A DNA stretch of 64,000 nt, from positions 1-64,000 of the forward strand of contig NZ_JVEE01000031.1 in the NCBI RefSeq assembly GCF_001073155.1, given 5' to 3'. The stretch is from Streptococcus parasanguinis. GTDB lineage: Bacteria; Bacillota; Bacilli; Lactobacillales; Streptococcaceae. Positions 25,971-35,036 of this stretch are shown in pieces. The number at the start of each line of letters is the position of its first letter. Position 1 is the stretch's first letter. The position numbers and the translations under genes are program-made. The notes under the pieces were generated by a model. The model did not search any database and was not told the DNA's origin. It saw only the letters and a list, made by a program, of their open reading frames with translations.

Positions 25971-27328
25971 TTAGAAAAGGACAGTCACTCAAAATAGTAT
26001 TTCTTAAATACTTAATGACTGTTGGAGTTGGTTTAGGATGTGCCATCGTACTAGCTTTATTAACTTTTACAGCGTTTTATAGTGTTGGTTTGATTATTCC
26101 GGCTAACCATACAGAAAATTTATTACAAGAAAATAAATATAAAATTTTAAATAAAATAGACTTTGATGAAGCATTGATACCTAAAGGAGCTAGCTATATG
26201 TTTTTATCGCCAGATGGTGAAGTGATAAAAACTAATATGGATGAAGCTATTCAACTGAAAGCTAAGAATTTTCACAATCATGAGGGATTTTCAACTCCAT
26301 CTTCTTCATTTATAGAATTTAAAAGGAATGATGGATATGTATTAATCCATTATTCACTAGAGCCACACTACAATAATGATTGGATGGAAAAATATTTCCC
26401 TAGTGTAGATTTACTATTAATATTTTTATTAATCATTTTCTTTTTAATGAGTGCATTTGTGGCTACTCTAATCTGGGCAAAACGAATAACAAGGCAATTA
26501 TCGCCAATGCTAGAGGCATCAGATAAAATCGCCAACCAAGAATTAGACTTTGAAATAGGAAGTTCAAATATCAAAGAATTTAATGATGTCTTAAATAGCC
26601 TTGATATAATGAAAAAAGCCTTAAGTGATTCATTAAGAGAAAATTGGATTAAAGAAGAGAATAAGAGAAGTCAGATATCGGCATTGATGCATGACTTAAA
26701 AACTCCGGTTTCTATTGTCCAAGGTAATGCTGAATTGTTAAAGGTAACTGATCTAACTGATGAACAAAAAGATTATGTAGAGTACATTATAAAAAATTCA
26801 ACACGTATATCAGATTATACAAAAGCTCTGATGGAGATGAATCAGTCAATTAAATTAAACTCGTTGAATTTAAAAAAAGTAAAGGTGTCAGAAATAATCG
26901 AAAGAGTTAGTGAAATAGCGAGAGAGATTACACTAATACATGACCGTACTATATCTAAATCTATTAATTGTGAAGATTCAGATGTAATGATAGATGTACA
27001 ATTATTTGAAAGAGTCATTCAAAATATATTTAGTAATGCTATTCAATATTCACCAGACAAATCCAACATTGAATTACTAATAATGACTACAGATAAGATA
27101 CTTTCAATATCTGTGATAGACGAAGGCCCAGGATTTTCTAATGAGGATTTAAAACGAGGAACGGAGCAATTTTACCGTGGAGATAAGAGTAGACATTCAG
27201 CTACAAACTATGGTTTAGGTTTATATAATTCTTGGAAAATAATGATATTACATAATGGACGCATCATATTAGAAAACAACACGGATAAACATGGTGCAAG
27301 TGTAAAGTTAGAATTACCATTACTATAA
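25961..27328 (+). CDS. Sensor histidine kinase (LanK type)
   Basis: The 455-residue membrane kinase has two helices (about 14-45 and 146-170) around a short extracytoplasmic loop, a HAMP-like linker, the phospho-acceptor His244 in LMHDLKTP, an N box with NIFSNAIQYSP, and G boxes DEGPGF and GLGLYNSW. The small sensor loop and the neighbouring LanFEG genes indicate that it senses a peptide antibiotic. A terminator follows at 27521. Confidence 0.92.
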   Translation: MELIRKGQSLKIVFLKYLMTVGVGLGCAIVLALLTFTAFYSVGLIIPANHTENLLQENKYKILNKIDFDEALIPKGASYMFLSPDGEVIKTNMDEAIQLKAKNFHNHEGFSTPSSSFIEFKRNDGYVLIHYSLEPHYNNDWMEKYFPSVDLLLIFLLIIFFLMSAFVATLIWAKRITRQLSPMLEASDKIANQELDFEIGSSNIKEFNDVLNSLDIMKKALSDSLRENWIKEENKRSQISALMHDLKTPVSIVQGNAELLKVTDLTDEQKDYVEYIIKNSTRISDYTKALMEMNQSIKLNSLNLKKVKVSEIIERVSEIAREITLIHDRTISKSINCEDSDVMIDVQLFERVIQNIFSNAIQYSPDKSNIELLIMTTDKILSISVIDEGPGFSNEDLKRGTEQFYRGDKSRHSATNYGLGLYNSWKIMILHNGRIILENNTDKHGASVKLELPLL

Positions 27329-27520
27329 TAGAACAGGAATTGTTTTCAAATGGAATTTATTAAAAATATATCCTTTTTGCTTTTGGTGTAGAATAGAAAA
27401 TTTACTCCGCTATCAAGCAAGAATCGTACATAGTAGAAAGCTAAATGAACTTTGATAACTGAACAAATTCTAAAAGTTAACTTATAAATTTCTAGAAGGA
27501 ACGGAAGAAAATCTGTGTTT

Positions 27521-27549
27521 AACTGCAACTAGTAAGTTGCAGTTTTTTA
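27521..27549 (+). terminator. Terminator after the LanK-type kinase
   Basis: AACTGCAA and TTGCAGTT arms with T6 downstream. The 300 bases that follow contain no convincing full gene. Confidence 0.8.
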
Positions 27550-27627
27550 TTTTGAATAATGATATAATAGGATAAGAAAAAAATGAAAACGCTATATATT
27601 TGAAAGTTGATTAGGAAACCAGGAAGT

Positions 27628-27747
27628 ATGGAAACAATCGATATGATTATTAAATCATCAACTGAATTTTATAACGATTTAGTTTATCAGCTTTCAGATA
27701 CGGTGAGACACATTTTAATTTTATTATTAGGGAAAGCAACTAGATAG
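27628..27747 (+). CDS. Short ORF, probable gene fragment
   Basis: This 39-codon ORF, METIDMIIKSSTEFYNDL at its start, has AGGAAGT upstream. It ends abruptly in LLLGKATR without similarity that I recognise. It may be the start of a gene whose remainder was deleted. Confidence 0.3.
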   Translation: METIDMIIKSSTEFYNDLVYQLSDTVRHILILLLGKATR

Positions 27748-27855
27748 CGCATTATTAAGATATTTTTACATATAGGAAACTAAAGTGTAGACGAACTGGA
27801 TGGGTTACTAGTGAAAACTGCAAGAAGTGTTGGAAGGTGAATCGGAGAGTGCTTG

Positions 27856-28731
27856 ATGAATTTTATTAGTAAGATAGCCATAAATAAAGGCTGGTCAGAT
27901 GATAAAAAATATTGTGTGACAGATCAAAATCAGCAAAAATATTTCTTGCGTGTTTCTGATAAGGATAAGTTAGATTCTAAAAAATTTGAATTTGATATGA
28001 TGGATAAGGTGGCTTCTCTTGGAGTTCCGATGTGTAAACCAATTAGCATAGAACTCTGTGATGACGAAGTGCATTCTTTACACGAATGGATAGACGGGAA
28101 AGATGCAAGAGAAATCATTTTAACTGTTTCAAAAGAACAACAATACTTTTACGGAGTAGAAGCAGGAAGAATCCTTCAAAAAATTCATTCACTCCCTATT
28201 ACAGAAGTTCGTGAAGATTGGGAGGTCTTTTATAATCGAAAAATTGATGACAAAATCTCCAAATACAAAGAATGTCCCGTTCAATATGAAAATGGTCAGA
28301 CCTTTATTGAGTTTTTAAATGCAAATCGAGAATTGTTAAAAGATAGACCTCAGGTTTTCCAACATGGAGATTATCATATCGGGAATTTCATGATTGGTGA
28401 AGATCGTAAAATCTATGTCATTGACTTTGATCGATTTGATCTTGGAGATCCTTGGGAGGAATTCAATCGTATTGTATGGTCTGCTCAAGTCTCTCCCTCT
28501 TTTGCGTCTGGTATGATAGATGGATATTTTGATCATAAGGTTCCGGATTTATTTTGGAAGCTTCTCGCTATCTATATTCTAAGTAACTTAGTGGGAGCAC
28601 TTCCCTGGGCTGTACCTTACGGAGTTGAAGAAATAGCAGTAATGCAAAATCAAGCTAAGGAAATTTTAGAATGGTATGATGATATGAAGCAAATCATTCC
28701 TAGTTGGTATTTGATTGAGAAAAAGGCTTAA
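27856..28731 (+). CDS. Aminoglycoside phosphotransferase (APH)-family kinase
   Basis: The 291-residue protein has a protein-kinase-like fold: QQKYFLRVSD near the N-terminus (ATP-binding Lys region), the catalytic loop HGDYHIGNF (His170, Asp172, Asn177) and the metal-binding IDFDRFDLGDP. It belongs to the APH/choline kinase group and could phosphorylate an aminoglycoside, a macrolide-like drug or a cell metabolite; sequence alone does not decide. The ATG at 27856 is preferred over the TTG one codon earlier, and CGGAGAG lies upstream. Confidence 0.85.
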   Translation: MNFISKIAINKGWSDDKKYCVTDQNQQKYFLRVSDKDKLDSKKFEFDMMDKVASLGVPMCKPISIELCDDEVHSLHEWIDGKDAREIILTVSKEQQYFYGVEAGRILQKIHSLPITEVREDWEVFYNRKIDDKISKYKECPVQYENGQTFIEFLNANRELLKDRPQVFQHGDYHIGNFMIGEDRKIYVIDFDRFDLGDPWEEFNRIVWSAQVSPSFASGMIDGYFDHKVPDLFWKLLAIYILSNLVGALPWAVPYGVEEIAVMQNQAKEILEWYDDMKQIIPSWYLIEKKA

Positions 28732-28864
28732 TAATAAAAGAGTTTAAATATCAATTTGAAAAAATGTCAAGATTATTTGCTCATATTATAACGAATTCAA
28801 TTCTTTATTAATACCTATCGAGAATTATCTTGAAACTTGGAATGTTGTTTTGGGGTCAAGTTAC

Positions 28865-29482
28865 ATGAAAGAATATATTTTAAATTTAGAAAAAGAATTC
28901 TCTTTAATAGAAAATGGATTTAAAGAAGAAGAGAAAAGAGCTCTTGCTGATTATCTATCAAACGATAATGTGTATACCAAAGAATTAGCATTTTTAGCTT
29001 TTAAATCCAATGTATATCAAGTTAGAATGTACAGTGTATTTCTCTTTGGCCATTTGTCATCGTATGAAGAAATTTTGATCTTTATGAGGGATGAGGTTTC
29101 AAAGGATGACAATTGGAGAGTTCAAGAAGTATTAGCAAAAGCATTTGATGAATTTTGTAAGCAAACAGGTTATGAAAAATCTCTTCCGGTTATTGACGAC
29201 TGGCTACAAAATAATAATCCAAATGTCAGAAGAGCTGTTACAGAAGGTTTGAGAATATGGACGAGTAGACCATATTTCAAGGATAATCCAGATGAAGCTA
29301 TTAAACGAATCGCAACATTAAAAGAAGATTCTAGTGAATATGTTAGAAAATCAGTTGGTAATGCTTTGAGGGATATTGGCAAAAAATTTCCAGAGTTGAT
29401 CAAAGAAGAACTTGATAGTTGGGATGTTAAGAGTAAAGAGATTCAAAAAGTTTACAAGTTAGCAAGTAAATTTATTAAGTGA
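28865..29482 (+). CDS. HEAT-repeat protein, DNA alkylation repair (AlkD-like) family
   Basis: The 205-residue all-helical protein has five to six HEAT-like helix pairs (for example VRMYSVFLFGHL, WRVQEVLAKAFDEF, PNVRRAVTEGLRIW and EYVRKSVGNALRDI). The WRVQE and RRAVTEG patterns fit the AlkC/AlkD-type DNA glycosylase superfamily, which removes alkylated bases, although some members are only scaffold proteins. The ATG at 28865 is preceded by GGGG at 28853; an upstream TTG at 28850 is less likely. It stands alone. Confidence 0.75.
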   Translation: MKEYILNLEKEFSLIENGFKEEEKRALADYLSNDNVYTKELAFLAFKSNVYQVRMYSVFLFGHLSSYEEILIFMRDEVSKDDNWRVQEVLAKAFDEFCKQTGYEKSLPVIDDWLQNNNPNVRRAVTEGLRIWTSRPYFKDNPDEAIKRIATLKEDSSEYVRKSVGNALRDIGKKFPELIKEELDSWDVKSKEIQKVYKLASKFIK

Positions 29483-29586
29483 CAATTATCAGCTATAAAG
29501 CTTGAAAAATGCTAACTATAAAATAGTTTCATTCTAAAGTTTAATTTTAAACAACAACTTAGTCATTTTCGTTCTATAATATAGAA

Positions 29587-29800
29587 GTTTACTAGCACCA
29601 TACGTAGAGTGTGTGAGTTTGTTAGTGAAACGTAGCTAATCCTCAAAAGGTTCACTGAACCTTTTGAGTCCGCACATGCGAGAAGGTGCCCTGGGGTATA
29701 GCTGTCGTAGAGTAAGGAGTGTACGACGAAACGGTAGGTAAAAGCGTAAAAACCTTGTAATGAAAGGGATTGTAAAAAGCCTTGAGGTCAAGGCTTTTTT
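29587..29800 (+). ncRNA. Candidate structured non-coding RNA, family unknown
   Basis: No ORF is present, yet the stretch has a TATAAT at 29575-29580, a dense set of stems and a strong terminator. Stems include a 13-bp hairpin CTCAAAAGGTTCA/TGAACCTTTTGAG (29642-29667), GTCGTA/TACGAC (29704-29709 with 29722-29727), and GCACC (29595) with GGTGC (29685), which would enclose the first hairpin. The terminator GCCTTG/CAAGGC plus T6 closes it at 29800. The -35 is poor. I do not recognise a known class (not tmRNA, RNase P, SRP RNA or T-box). The length is about 214 nt. Confidence 0.6.
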
Positions 29801-30150
29801 CGTGTACATAGGAAATATTAGAGAAAGAGTATAAGTTTAGTATCTTGGTTTGATAGATGGAATTGTTAGGATTCAATTTCCATTTACCCTTTTATTTTTC
29901 TATGTTATAATATTTTAGAGTAGACATAATCAGCTTTTAACTCTTCTCTTAGAGTGATAAATTCGCTCAATAGTATAATAACAAAGCCAGACTAGTCACT
30001 TTTATTCTACAATAAAGATGCTTTCCAGCACCACGTTGCATCTGTAGTTCTTCTGGTAGTAGCTTAGAAATATTTGAATGAAATATTTTTAAAGTGTTTG
30101 TATCCCAGCAAAGAGTTAAAGAGCGACTATCTAAGTTGGTAAATAACTTT
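29801..30150. other. Intergenic stretch with a possible decayed minus-strand gene
   Basis: No intact gene is seen. The minus strand between about 30110 and 29970 reads LPEELQMQRGAGKHLYCRI in a frame that is broken soon after, which looks like an eroded coding segment of unknown type. The ribosome binding site AGGAGG for the next gene is at 30151. Confidence 0.4.
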
Positions 30151-30166
30151 AGGAGGTTTATACGTT

Positions 30167-31708
30167 ATGCTTAGATCTTATGTAACCAAGAAGCACCTAT
30201 TCTTCTATTTTATAGCGATTATGATTACTTGGCTGGAGGCTATCATTACACCAGCTTTGATTCAGTATATTGTCTCTAGTTTTACCAATCACCAGTTGCA
30301 TTTGCTATGGCAGGTCTTGTTTTGGGGGATTGTTGGAAATCTGATTCTCTTGCTGGGTTTGGCGGGGAAACGTTATTACTACGCACGAGTGCTGACAGAC
30401 TTCAAGTCGGGTATTAAGAAGGGGATCTTTCAGACTTTCTTATATAGCCGTCGGATAGCGGATCAAGAAGTTTTGTCAGACTTGGAAAATGATGTAAAAC
30501 AGCTAGAAGATAATTATATTGAGCCGACTGTTATTATCATTTCTTCTTTGGGATTTACAACCGTCTCTATCTGTTATGCTCTTTGGACTAATTTTTATCT
30601 TGGCTTGCTCTTTATCATTTTTTATTCGATACCTGTTCTTTGTAGTGGAATTGGCTCTAAACGTTTGGATGAAATTACGAAGGAGAAGTCCTTGGCTAAT
30701 CAAGCCTATGTCTCTCAAGCAACCAATATGATCGCAGGTGCTCGTTCCATACGGTATTATAGGGGACAAAGCTTGTTTTACAAACTGTTCTCTAAAGATT
30801 TGCACAAGGCTCTTAAGGAAGAAATCGCCTATGAAAAGCAGCGGACTATAAATAGTCTCTTTATCAATGGAATTGATGCTTTTTGCTCTGTTGCGCCTAT
30901 TGTCATTGGTGGTTTCATGACCTATTATAACTACCTATCTGCAGCCAGCTTTGTAGGGATTTACCTCGTATCGTATAATATTGGCTATCAATTTCAGGAG
31001 TTATCTTACTTTATCAATACTAGAAAATCAGCCAAGTCTCTCTGTGATAAATATCAAAAATTGTTGGGAGTAGACTTGGATATGCCTTCTGTTCTCGAAG
31101 GTTCCGTCTTTCCTATTCAGTTAGAGAAAGTCAGTGTAGAGCGTGATGGTCAAGAAATCCTAGCTCCTTGTGACCTTACTATTGAGGAAGGTGAAAAGAT
31201 TGCCATTATCGGAGAAAGTGGGGCTGGAAAAACAACCTTACTGAACCTAATCTATGGTGAAATCGAGCCTAGTCATGGTCGGATTCGCTACCATGGGCAA
31301 GAGCTAACCTCGGATGAACTCTATCAGGCAGGAGCCTATATTCTCCAGTCTAGTCATATCTTTGATGGTTTGAGCCTAGAGGAAAATATTGCTTTGGGAC
31401 AAGAACTTGATATTGTAAGGATGGACGAAATCCTGCAACAAACTGGTTTGAAAGCTCTTCAAAACAAAAATCTTAGCAACCAGACTCTGTCAGGCGGTGA
31501 GAAGCAGCGCTTGGAAATTGCCCGTGCTCTCTATCACAATCGCCAATTTATCCTAGCTGATGAAGTCAAAGCCAATCTGGACTTTAAAAATCAAGAGAAA
31601 ATCAGTCAACTTCTCTTCTCGCTCCCTCAAGCACTCGTAGAAGTGATTCATCACTATAGTGAAGAGGACTTGAAGCGCTATGATAAAGTAATAAAATTGG
31701 AGAAATAG
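30167..31708 (+). CDS. ABC exporter with fused membrane and ATPase domains
   Basis: This 513-residue half-transporter has six membrane helices in the first 290 residues and a nucleotide-binding domain. Motifs are Walker A GESGAGKTT, Q-loop region AYILQSS, signature LSGGE and Walker B ILADE, followed by DFKNQEK; the usual switch His appears as VIHHYS. It would work as a homodimer or with a partner, exporting lipids, peptides or drugs. Walker B lacks the usual DEP(T/A)S context (DEVKAN), a divergence shared by some bacteriocin and peptide exporters. The start follows TTTAGGAGG. The substrate is unknown. Confidence 0.85.
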   Translation: MLRSYVTKKHLFFYFIAIMITWLEAIITPALIQYIVSSFTNHQLHLLWQVLFWGIVGNLILLLGLAGKRYYYARVLTDFKSGIKKGIFQTFLYSRRIADQEVLSDLENDVKQLEDNYIEPTVIIISSLGFTTVSICYALWTNFYLGLLFIIFYSIPVLCSGIGSKRLDEITKEKSLANQAYVSQATNMIAGARSIRYYRGQSLFYKLFSKDLHKALKEEIAYEKQRTINSLFINGIDAFCSVAPIVIGGFMTYYNYLSAASFVGIYLVSYNIGYQFQELSYFINTRKSAKSLCDKYQKLLGVDLDMPSVLEGSVFPIQLEKVSVERDGQEILAPCDLTIEEGEKIAIIGESGAGKTTLLNLIYGEIEPSHGRIRYHGQELTSDELYQAGAYILQSSHIFDGLSLEENIALGQELDIVRMDEILQQTGLKALQNKNLSNQTLSGGEKQRLEIARALYHNRQFILADEVKANLDFKNQEKISQLLFSLPQALVEVIHHYSEEDLKRYDKVIKLEK

Positions 31709-31741
31709 GTGGAGATATAGATTTCAGTAAGGAGTTTAAAC

Positions 31742-32527
31742 ATGAAATTCCATGAATTTGGTGATAAGAATTTGCCTCCTATCTTACTAATACATGGCGG
31801 TGGCAGTTCTTGGTGGAATTATCTTCGTCAAGCACGGATCTTATCAAAAGAATACCGTGTTATTCTACCCACGCTTAATGGCCATGGCGAAGAATATCCA
31901 CTCGTTTATGTTTCTACGGAAGATTCTGCTTTGGAGATCCTAGACTATGTCAAAGCAAACTGTGGTGGGAAGTTGTTTGCGATCGGTGGCGTTTCACTTG
32001 GTGGTCAAATTGCCATGGAGCTTTTGTCATTAGACAGCGAGATAGCTGAGAAGGCCATCATAGATGGAAGCCTCTGTATTCCTCAACCAAGGTTAGCTAA
32101 AATCAGCATCTTTCTAGTAGCTCTATTTGGTAAACTGATGTTCAGTAAATTCTCTTGCAAACTTCAATTAAGCATGATGGACAAACTCTATCCTAAACTC
32201 GCATATCCAGAGGAGATAAAAGCATATTATTTGGAGGATTTGCCAAGGACGCCTACCAAAACATTGGTGACCATTTACAAAACTTATATGGGGCGTTACA
32301 AGTTGAAGGACACGATTTCTGCTAGTAAGGCGCAGGTTCTGTATATCTATGGTGAAAAAGAATTAAACTGTGTGAAAGCATCAGCGAAATTATTTCAGCA
32401 GCTACATCCCAACACGATCCTGTATGAAGCAAAGGGGTATAACCATGGCTATTTATCAGCTTACCTGCCTCAAGAGTGGATTGATTTGGTGGTACCATTT
32501 TTAAAGAGCGACCCATTGGAAATCTAA
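31742..32527 (+). CDS. Alpha/beta hydrolase
   Basis: The 261-residue hydrolase has HGGGSS as oxyanion loop near residue 18, nucleophile elbow GVSLGGQIA near 86 and a C-terminal His in GYNHGYL near 243. The acid is likely in YGEKEL. No signal peptide is seen. It follows the ABC exporter after 33 bases and precedes the ADP-ribosylglycohydrolase after 21 bases, so the three may form a transcription unit. The substrate is unknown. Confidence 0.82.
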   Translation: MKFHEFGDKNLPPILLIHGGGSSWWNYLRQARILSKEYRVILPTLNGHGEEYPLVYVSTEDSALEILDYVKANCGGKLFAIGGVSLGGQIAMELLSLDSEIAEKAIIDGSLCIPQPRLAKISIFLVALFGKLMFSKFSCKLQLSMMDKLYPKLAYPEEIKAYYLEDLPRTPTKTLVTIYKTYMGRYKLKDTISASKAQVLYIYGEKELNCVKASAKLFQQLHPNTILYEAKGYNHGYLSAYLPQEWIDLVVPFLKSDPLEI

Positions 32528-32548
32528 TATGCTGTAAGGAGGAATCTT

Positions 32549-33403
32549 ATGCTAGGAGCAATAGTAGGAGACATTGTAGGTTCTGTTTACGAATGGGGCA
32601 ATATTAAAACGAAAGACTTTCCATTATTTCGTGAGGATTGTTTTTTCACGGACGATACGGTTATGACCTGTGCTGTTGCTGAAGCCATCATGAACGGTGG
32701 TCAGAAGGATGACTTTATTGATGCCATGAAGAAATATGGCAGGATGTATCCCGATGCTGGGTACGGGCCTAGGTTTAATACATGGATTCAAAGCAATGAT
32801 TGCTCCCCTTATAATAGCTTTGGCAATGGCTCAGCCATGCGTGTTTCTCCTTGTGCTTGGGTCATGGATTGTAGTTTCTGTGCCAGAACAGGTACTTGGC
32901 CATCTAGTAGAAATCTTGCGAGAATTTCTGCAGAGGTGACTCATAACCATCCAGAGGGGGTCAAAGGAGCTATGGCGACGTCTGATGCTATCTTTATGTG
33001 TCGTTATTACTTTGGAGGTTACAGTGGCGACTATGGAAAACCGGTCAACGATCATCCTACAGAGTGTAAGAGACTCATCAAGGAACACATAGAACAAGAG
33101 TATGGATATAATCTTTCTCAAACACTAGATGACATTCGTCCTACTTATCGTTTTAATGAAACTTGCCAGAATACGGTACCTCAAGCTATCATTGCTTTTC
33201 TTGAAAGTACTGATTTTGAAGATGCTATTCGAAATGCCATATCTCTTGGTGGGGATAGTGATACTCTTGCTGCCATCACAGGAAGTATAGCAGAGGCCGC
33301 ATATGGTATCCCTGATTGGATTAAGGATAAAGCCTATACCTATTTAGATGAGCCTTTAAAAGATGTGCTTAGCCGATGGGAGCAAGAAGTTTCAATAACA
33401 TAA
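32549..33403 (+). CDS. ADP-ribosylglycohydrolase (DraG/ARH family)
   Basis: The 284-residue protein opens MLGAIVGDIVGSVYE and has the dimetal-binding motifs TDDTVMT (34-40) and GGDSDTLAA near 230, the signature of ARH enzymes that remove ADP-ribose from proteins, nucleic acids or small molecules. GNGSAMR near residue 93 is also conserved. No cognate ADP-ribosyltransferase is seen in the window. The start follows AAGGAGG. Confidence 0.92.
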   Translation: MLGAIVGDIVGSVYEWGNIKTKDFPLFREDCFFTDDTVMTCAVAEAIMNGGQKDDFIDAMKKYGRMYPDAGYGPRFNTWIQSNDCSPYNSFGNGSAMRVSPCAWVMDCSFCARTGTWPSSRNLARISAEVTHNHPEGVKGAMATSDAIFMCRYYFGGYSGDYGKPVNDHPTECKRLIKEHIEQEYGYNLSQTLDDIRPTYRFNETCQNTVPQAIIAFLESTDFEDAIRNAISLGGDSDTLAAITGSIAEAAYGIPDWIKDKAYTYLDEPLKDVLSRWEQEVSIT

Positions 33404-33435
33404 CAGAGATTAGATAAAGACAATCAAAAACACTA

Positions 33436-33473
33436 AAGCGACGGGATTAGTAACAATCTCGTCGCTTTTGCTT
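33436..33473 (+). terminator. Terminator after the ADP-ribosylglycohydrolase
   Basis: AAAGCGACGGGAT and ATCTCGTCGCTTT arms form a long stem. The T4 run is followed by GCTT. It lies between convergent genes and may also serve the minus strand. Confidence 0.75.
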
Positions 33474-33507
33474 AAAAGTTAATGTTGCTATGGATTTATT
33501 CAGGCAC

Positions 33508-34224
33508 CTAGTTAGATTTTTGCTGATTCAAGAGGAGGATACAAGTCATTACTGAGATACAGGATACAAGAATCAAATACCATAGATTTTCAAGTCGAAG
33601 CCCTTTATCTAACATCAAACGGTATCCCCAAGAAGCGGGGAAAAGACGCCCGATTACTTGAAGAAAATCAGGTAGCAAACTAATTGGAAACATAATCCCC
33701 GAAAGCATAATTGAAGGCAAAAATACAAGTTGCCCTATCATGGTCAGCTTTGCTTGATTATTAACAGTAAGGCCCAGTATACTTCCGATACTCAACGATA
33801 CAAAAATGTAGATGGCAAGCGCGAGAAAGAATAAGGGAAATTGACTTGGTAGATTTGCTTTAAATAAAATTGGAGCAAGTAGTAGGATCACCATGCAGGT
33901 AATCATCAAATGAAGAAAGGCAGAGAGAACCATGGTCACCAGTCCTAAGTGAATAGGCACACCATTTGCTTTATAAATCTTTTTTATGTCGCTTCCGTAT
34001 GTTTCAATCAAGGAAGGCGGTAAGCCGAGAAAGGCCCCCATAGAAACACTCAGGACAATCATTGACTGTATGAGTGTACTACCCATATCAGGTATAACGG
34101 AAGTAAAAATACCACCCATGAGAAGAAAGAAAATAAGCGGTACAATATAGTAAGTAACCAAGAGAGACTTACTTCGTATGTCCAATTTCCACTGTAATGC
34201 TAGGCTATATAAAAAACCATTCAT
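33508..34224 (-). CDS. ABC-2 type transporter permease
   Basis: The 238-residue membrane protein has six predicted helices. Its pattern (MNGFLYSLALQWKLDIRSK at the start, then PSIMLSGIMFPISLLP) is typical of ABC-2 permeases in drug or bacteriocin efflux. It overlaps the ATPase gene by 4 bases (ATGA) and is the last gene of a MerR-ATPase-permease operon on the minus strand. Confidence 0.88.
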   Translation of the reverse strand: MNGFLYSLALQWKLDIRSKSLLVTYYIVPLIFFLLMGGIFTSVIPDMGSTLIQSMIVLSVSMGAFLGLPPSLIETYGSDIKKIYKANGVPIHLGLVTMVLSAFLHLMITCMVILLLAPILFKANLPSQFPLFFLALAIYIFVSLSIGSILGLTVNNQAKLTMIGQLVFLPSIMLSGIMFPISLLPDFLQVIGRLFPASWGYRLMLDKGLRLENLWYLILVSCISVMTCILLLNQQKSN

Positions 34225-35036
34225 TCCGATCCCCTCCTTGCCATTTCTATGAAATGCTGCTCCATTGTGCCACGATCAACCTTAATATCCAGTATCTGGA
34301 TATTATTCTGTTTGCATTCTTCCAATAATGAAATCAAAGTGTCCTCGATCGTATCTGTTTCAAAAGATTCCTCTCCGTCCCGGGTCTTTAAATGGATGAA
34401 ATATTTTCTTCCAAGTTTTTCTGTCAGTTCTGAAGGAGTACCACAAAAGACAATCTTTCCACTATTCAAAATAGCAATGCGGTCACATAAGGTTTCAACT
34501 TCGGCCATATCGTGGCTTGCTAAGACGATTGTCTTTTCCTGTGATTTGAGCTTTCGGATTTGTTCATGGAGAGATAGTCGTCCTTCAACATCAAGTCCCG
34601 CTGTCGGTTCATCGAGAAATAGAATATCTGGATTACTGATAAGTGCAAGAGCAAGATGTAATCTTCTTTTTTGCCCAGTGGATAATTCTATGTATTGCGA
34701 CTCTTCAATTTCTTTTATGCCAAGGGCCTTTAGCATAACATCATCAATGTGTGTATGATTCCATTTTGCAAAGAGTTTTATGGCTTCCATCGGTTTGATG
34801 TGAGCGGGTAGAGAGGAGGACTGTAGTTGAATTCCGGTTTTCCCGTTTACAACTATCTTGCCTTCATCATATTTTCTCAGACCTTCGATACATTCAAGCG
34901 TTGTTGTTTTACCAGCTCCGTTTACTCCGAGCAGAGCAAATATTTCTCCTTGTTTGATTTGAAAATCGAGGCCCCCAAGAACCAATTTGCTACCATAACT
35001 TTTCTTTAATCCAGAAATCTTTATCGCGTCTTTCAT
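34221..35036 (-). CDS. ABC transporter ATP-binding protein
   Basis: The 271-residue ATPase has Walker A GVNGAGKTT near residue 37, signature LSTGQKRRL, Walker B ILFLDEPTAGLD and SHDM with the switch His. The C-terminal extension of about 60 residues is typical of drug-efflux ATPases. It pairs with the downstream ABC-2 permease. The start overlaps the stop of the MerR gene (ATGA). Confidence 0.92.
   Translation of the reverse strand: MKDAIKISGLKKSYGSKLVLGGLDFQIKQGEIFALLGVNGAGKTTTLECIEGLRKYDEGKIVVNGKTGIQLQSSSLPAHIKPMEAIKLFAKWNHTHIDDVMLKALGIKEIEESQYIELSTGQKRRLHLALALISNPDILFLDEPTAGLDVEGRLSLHEQIRKLKSQEKTIVLASHDMAEVETLCDRIAILNSGKIVFCGTPSELTEKLGRKYFIHLKTRDGEESFETDTIEDTLISLLEECKQNNIQILDIKVDRGTMEQHFIEMARRGSE

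Noticed and set aside
27628-27747. Lantibiotic precursor after the LanRK genes
   Set aside because: The 39-residue ORF has no Cys and no leader motif, so it cannot be a lantibiotic.
29587-29800. Group II intron or RNase P RNA
   Set aside because: No domain V-type GAGC...GTTC hairpin, no intron-encoded protein and none of the conserved RNase P motifs could be found.
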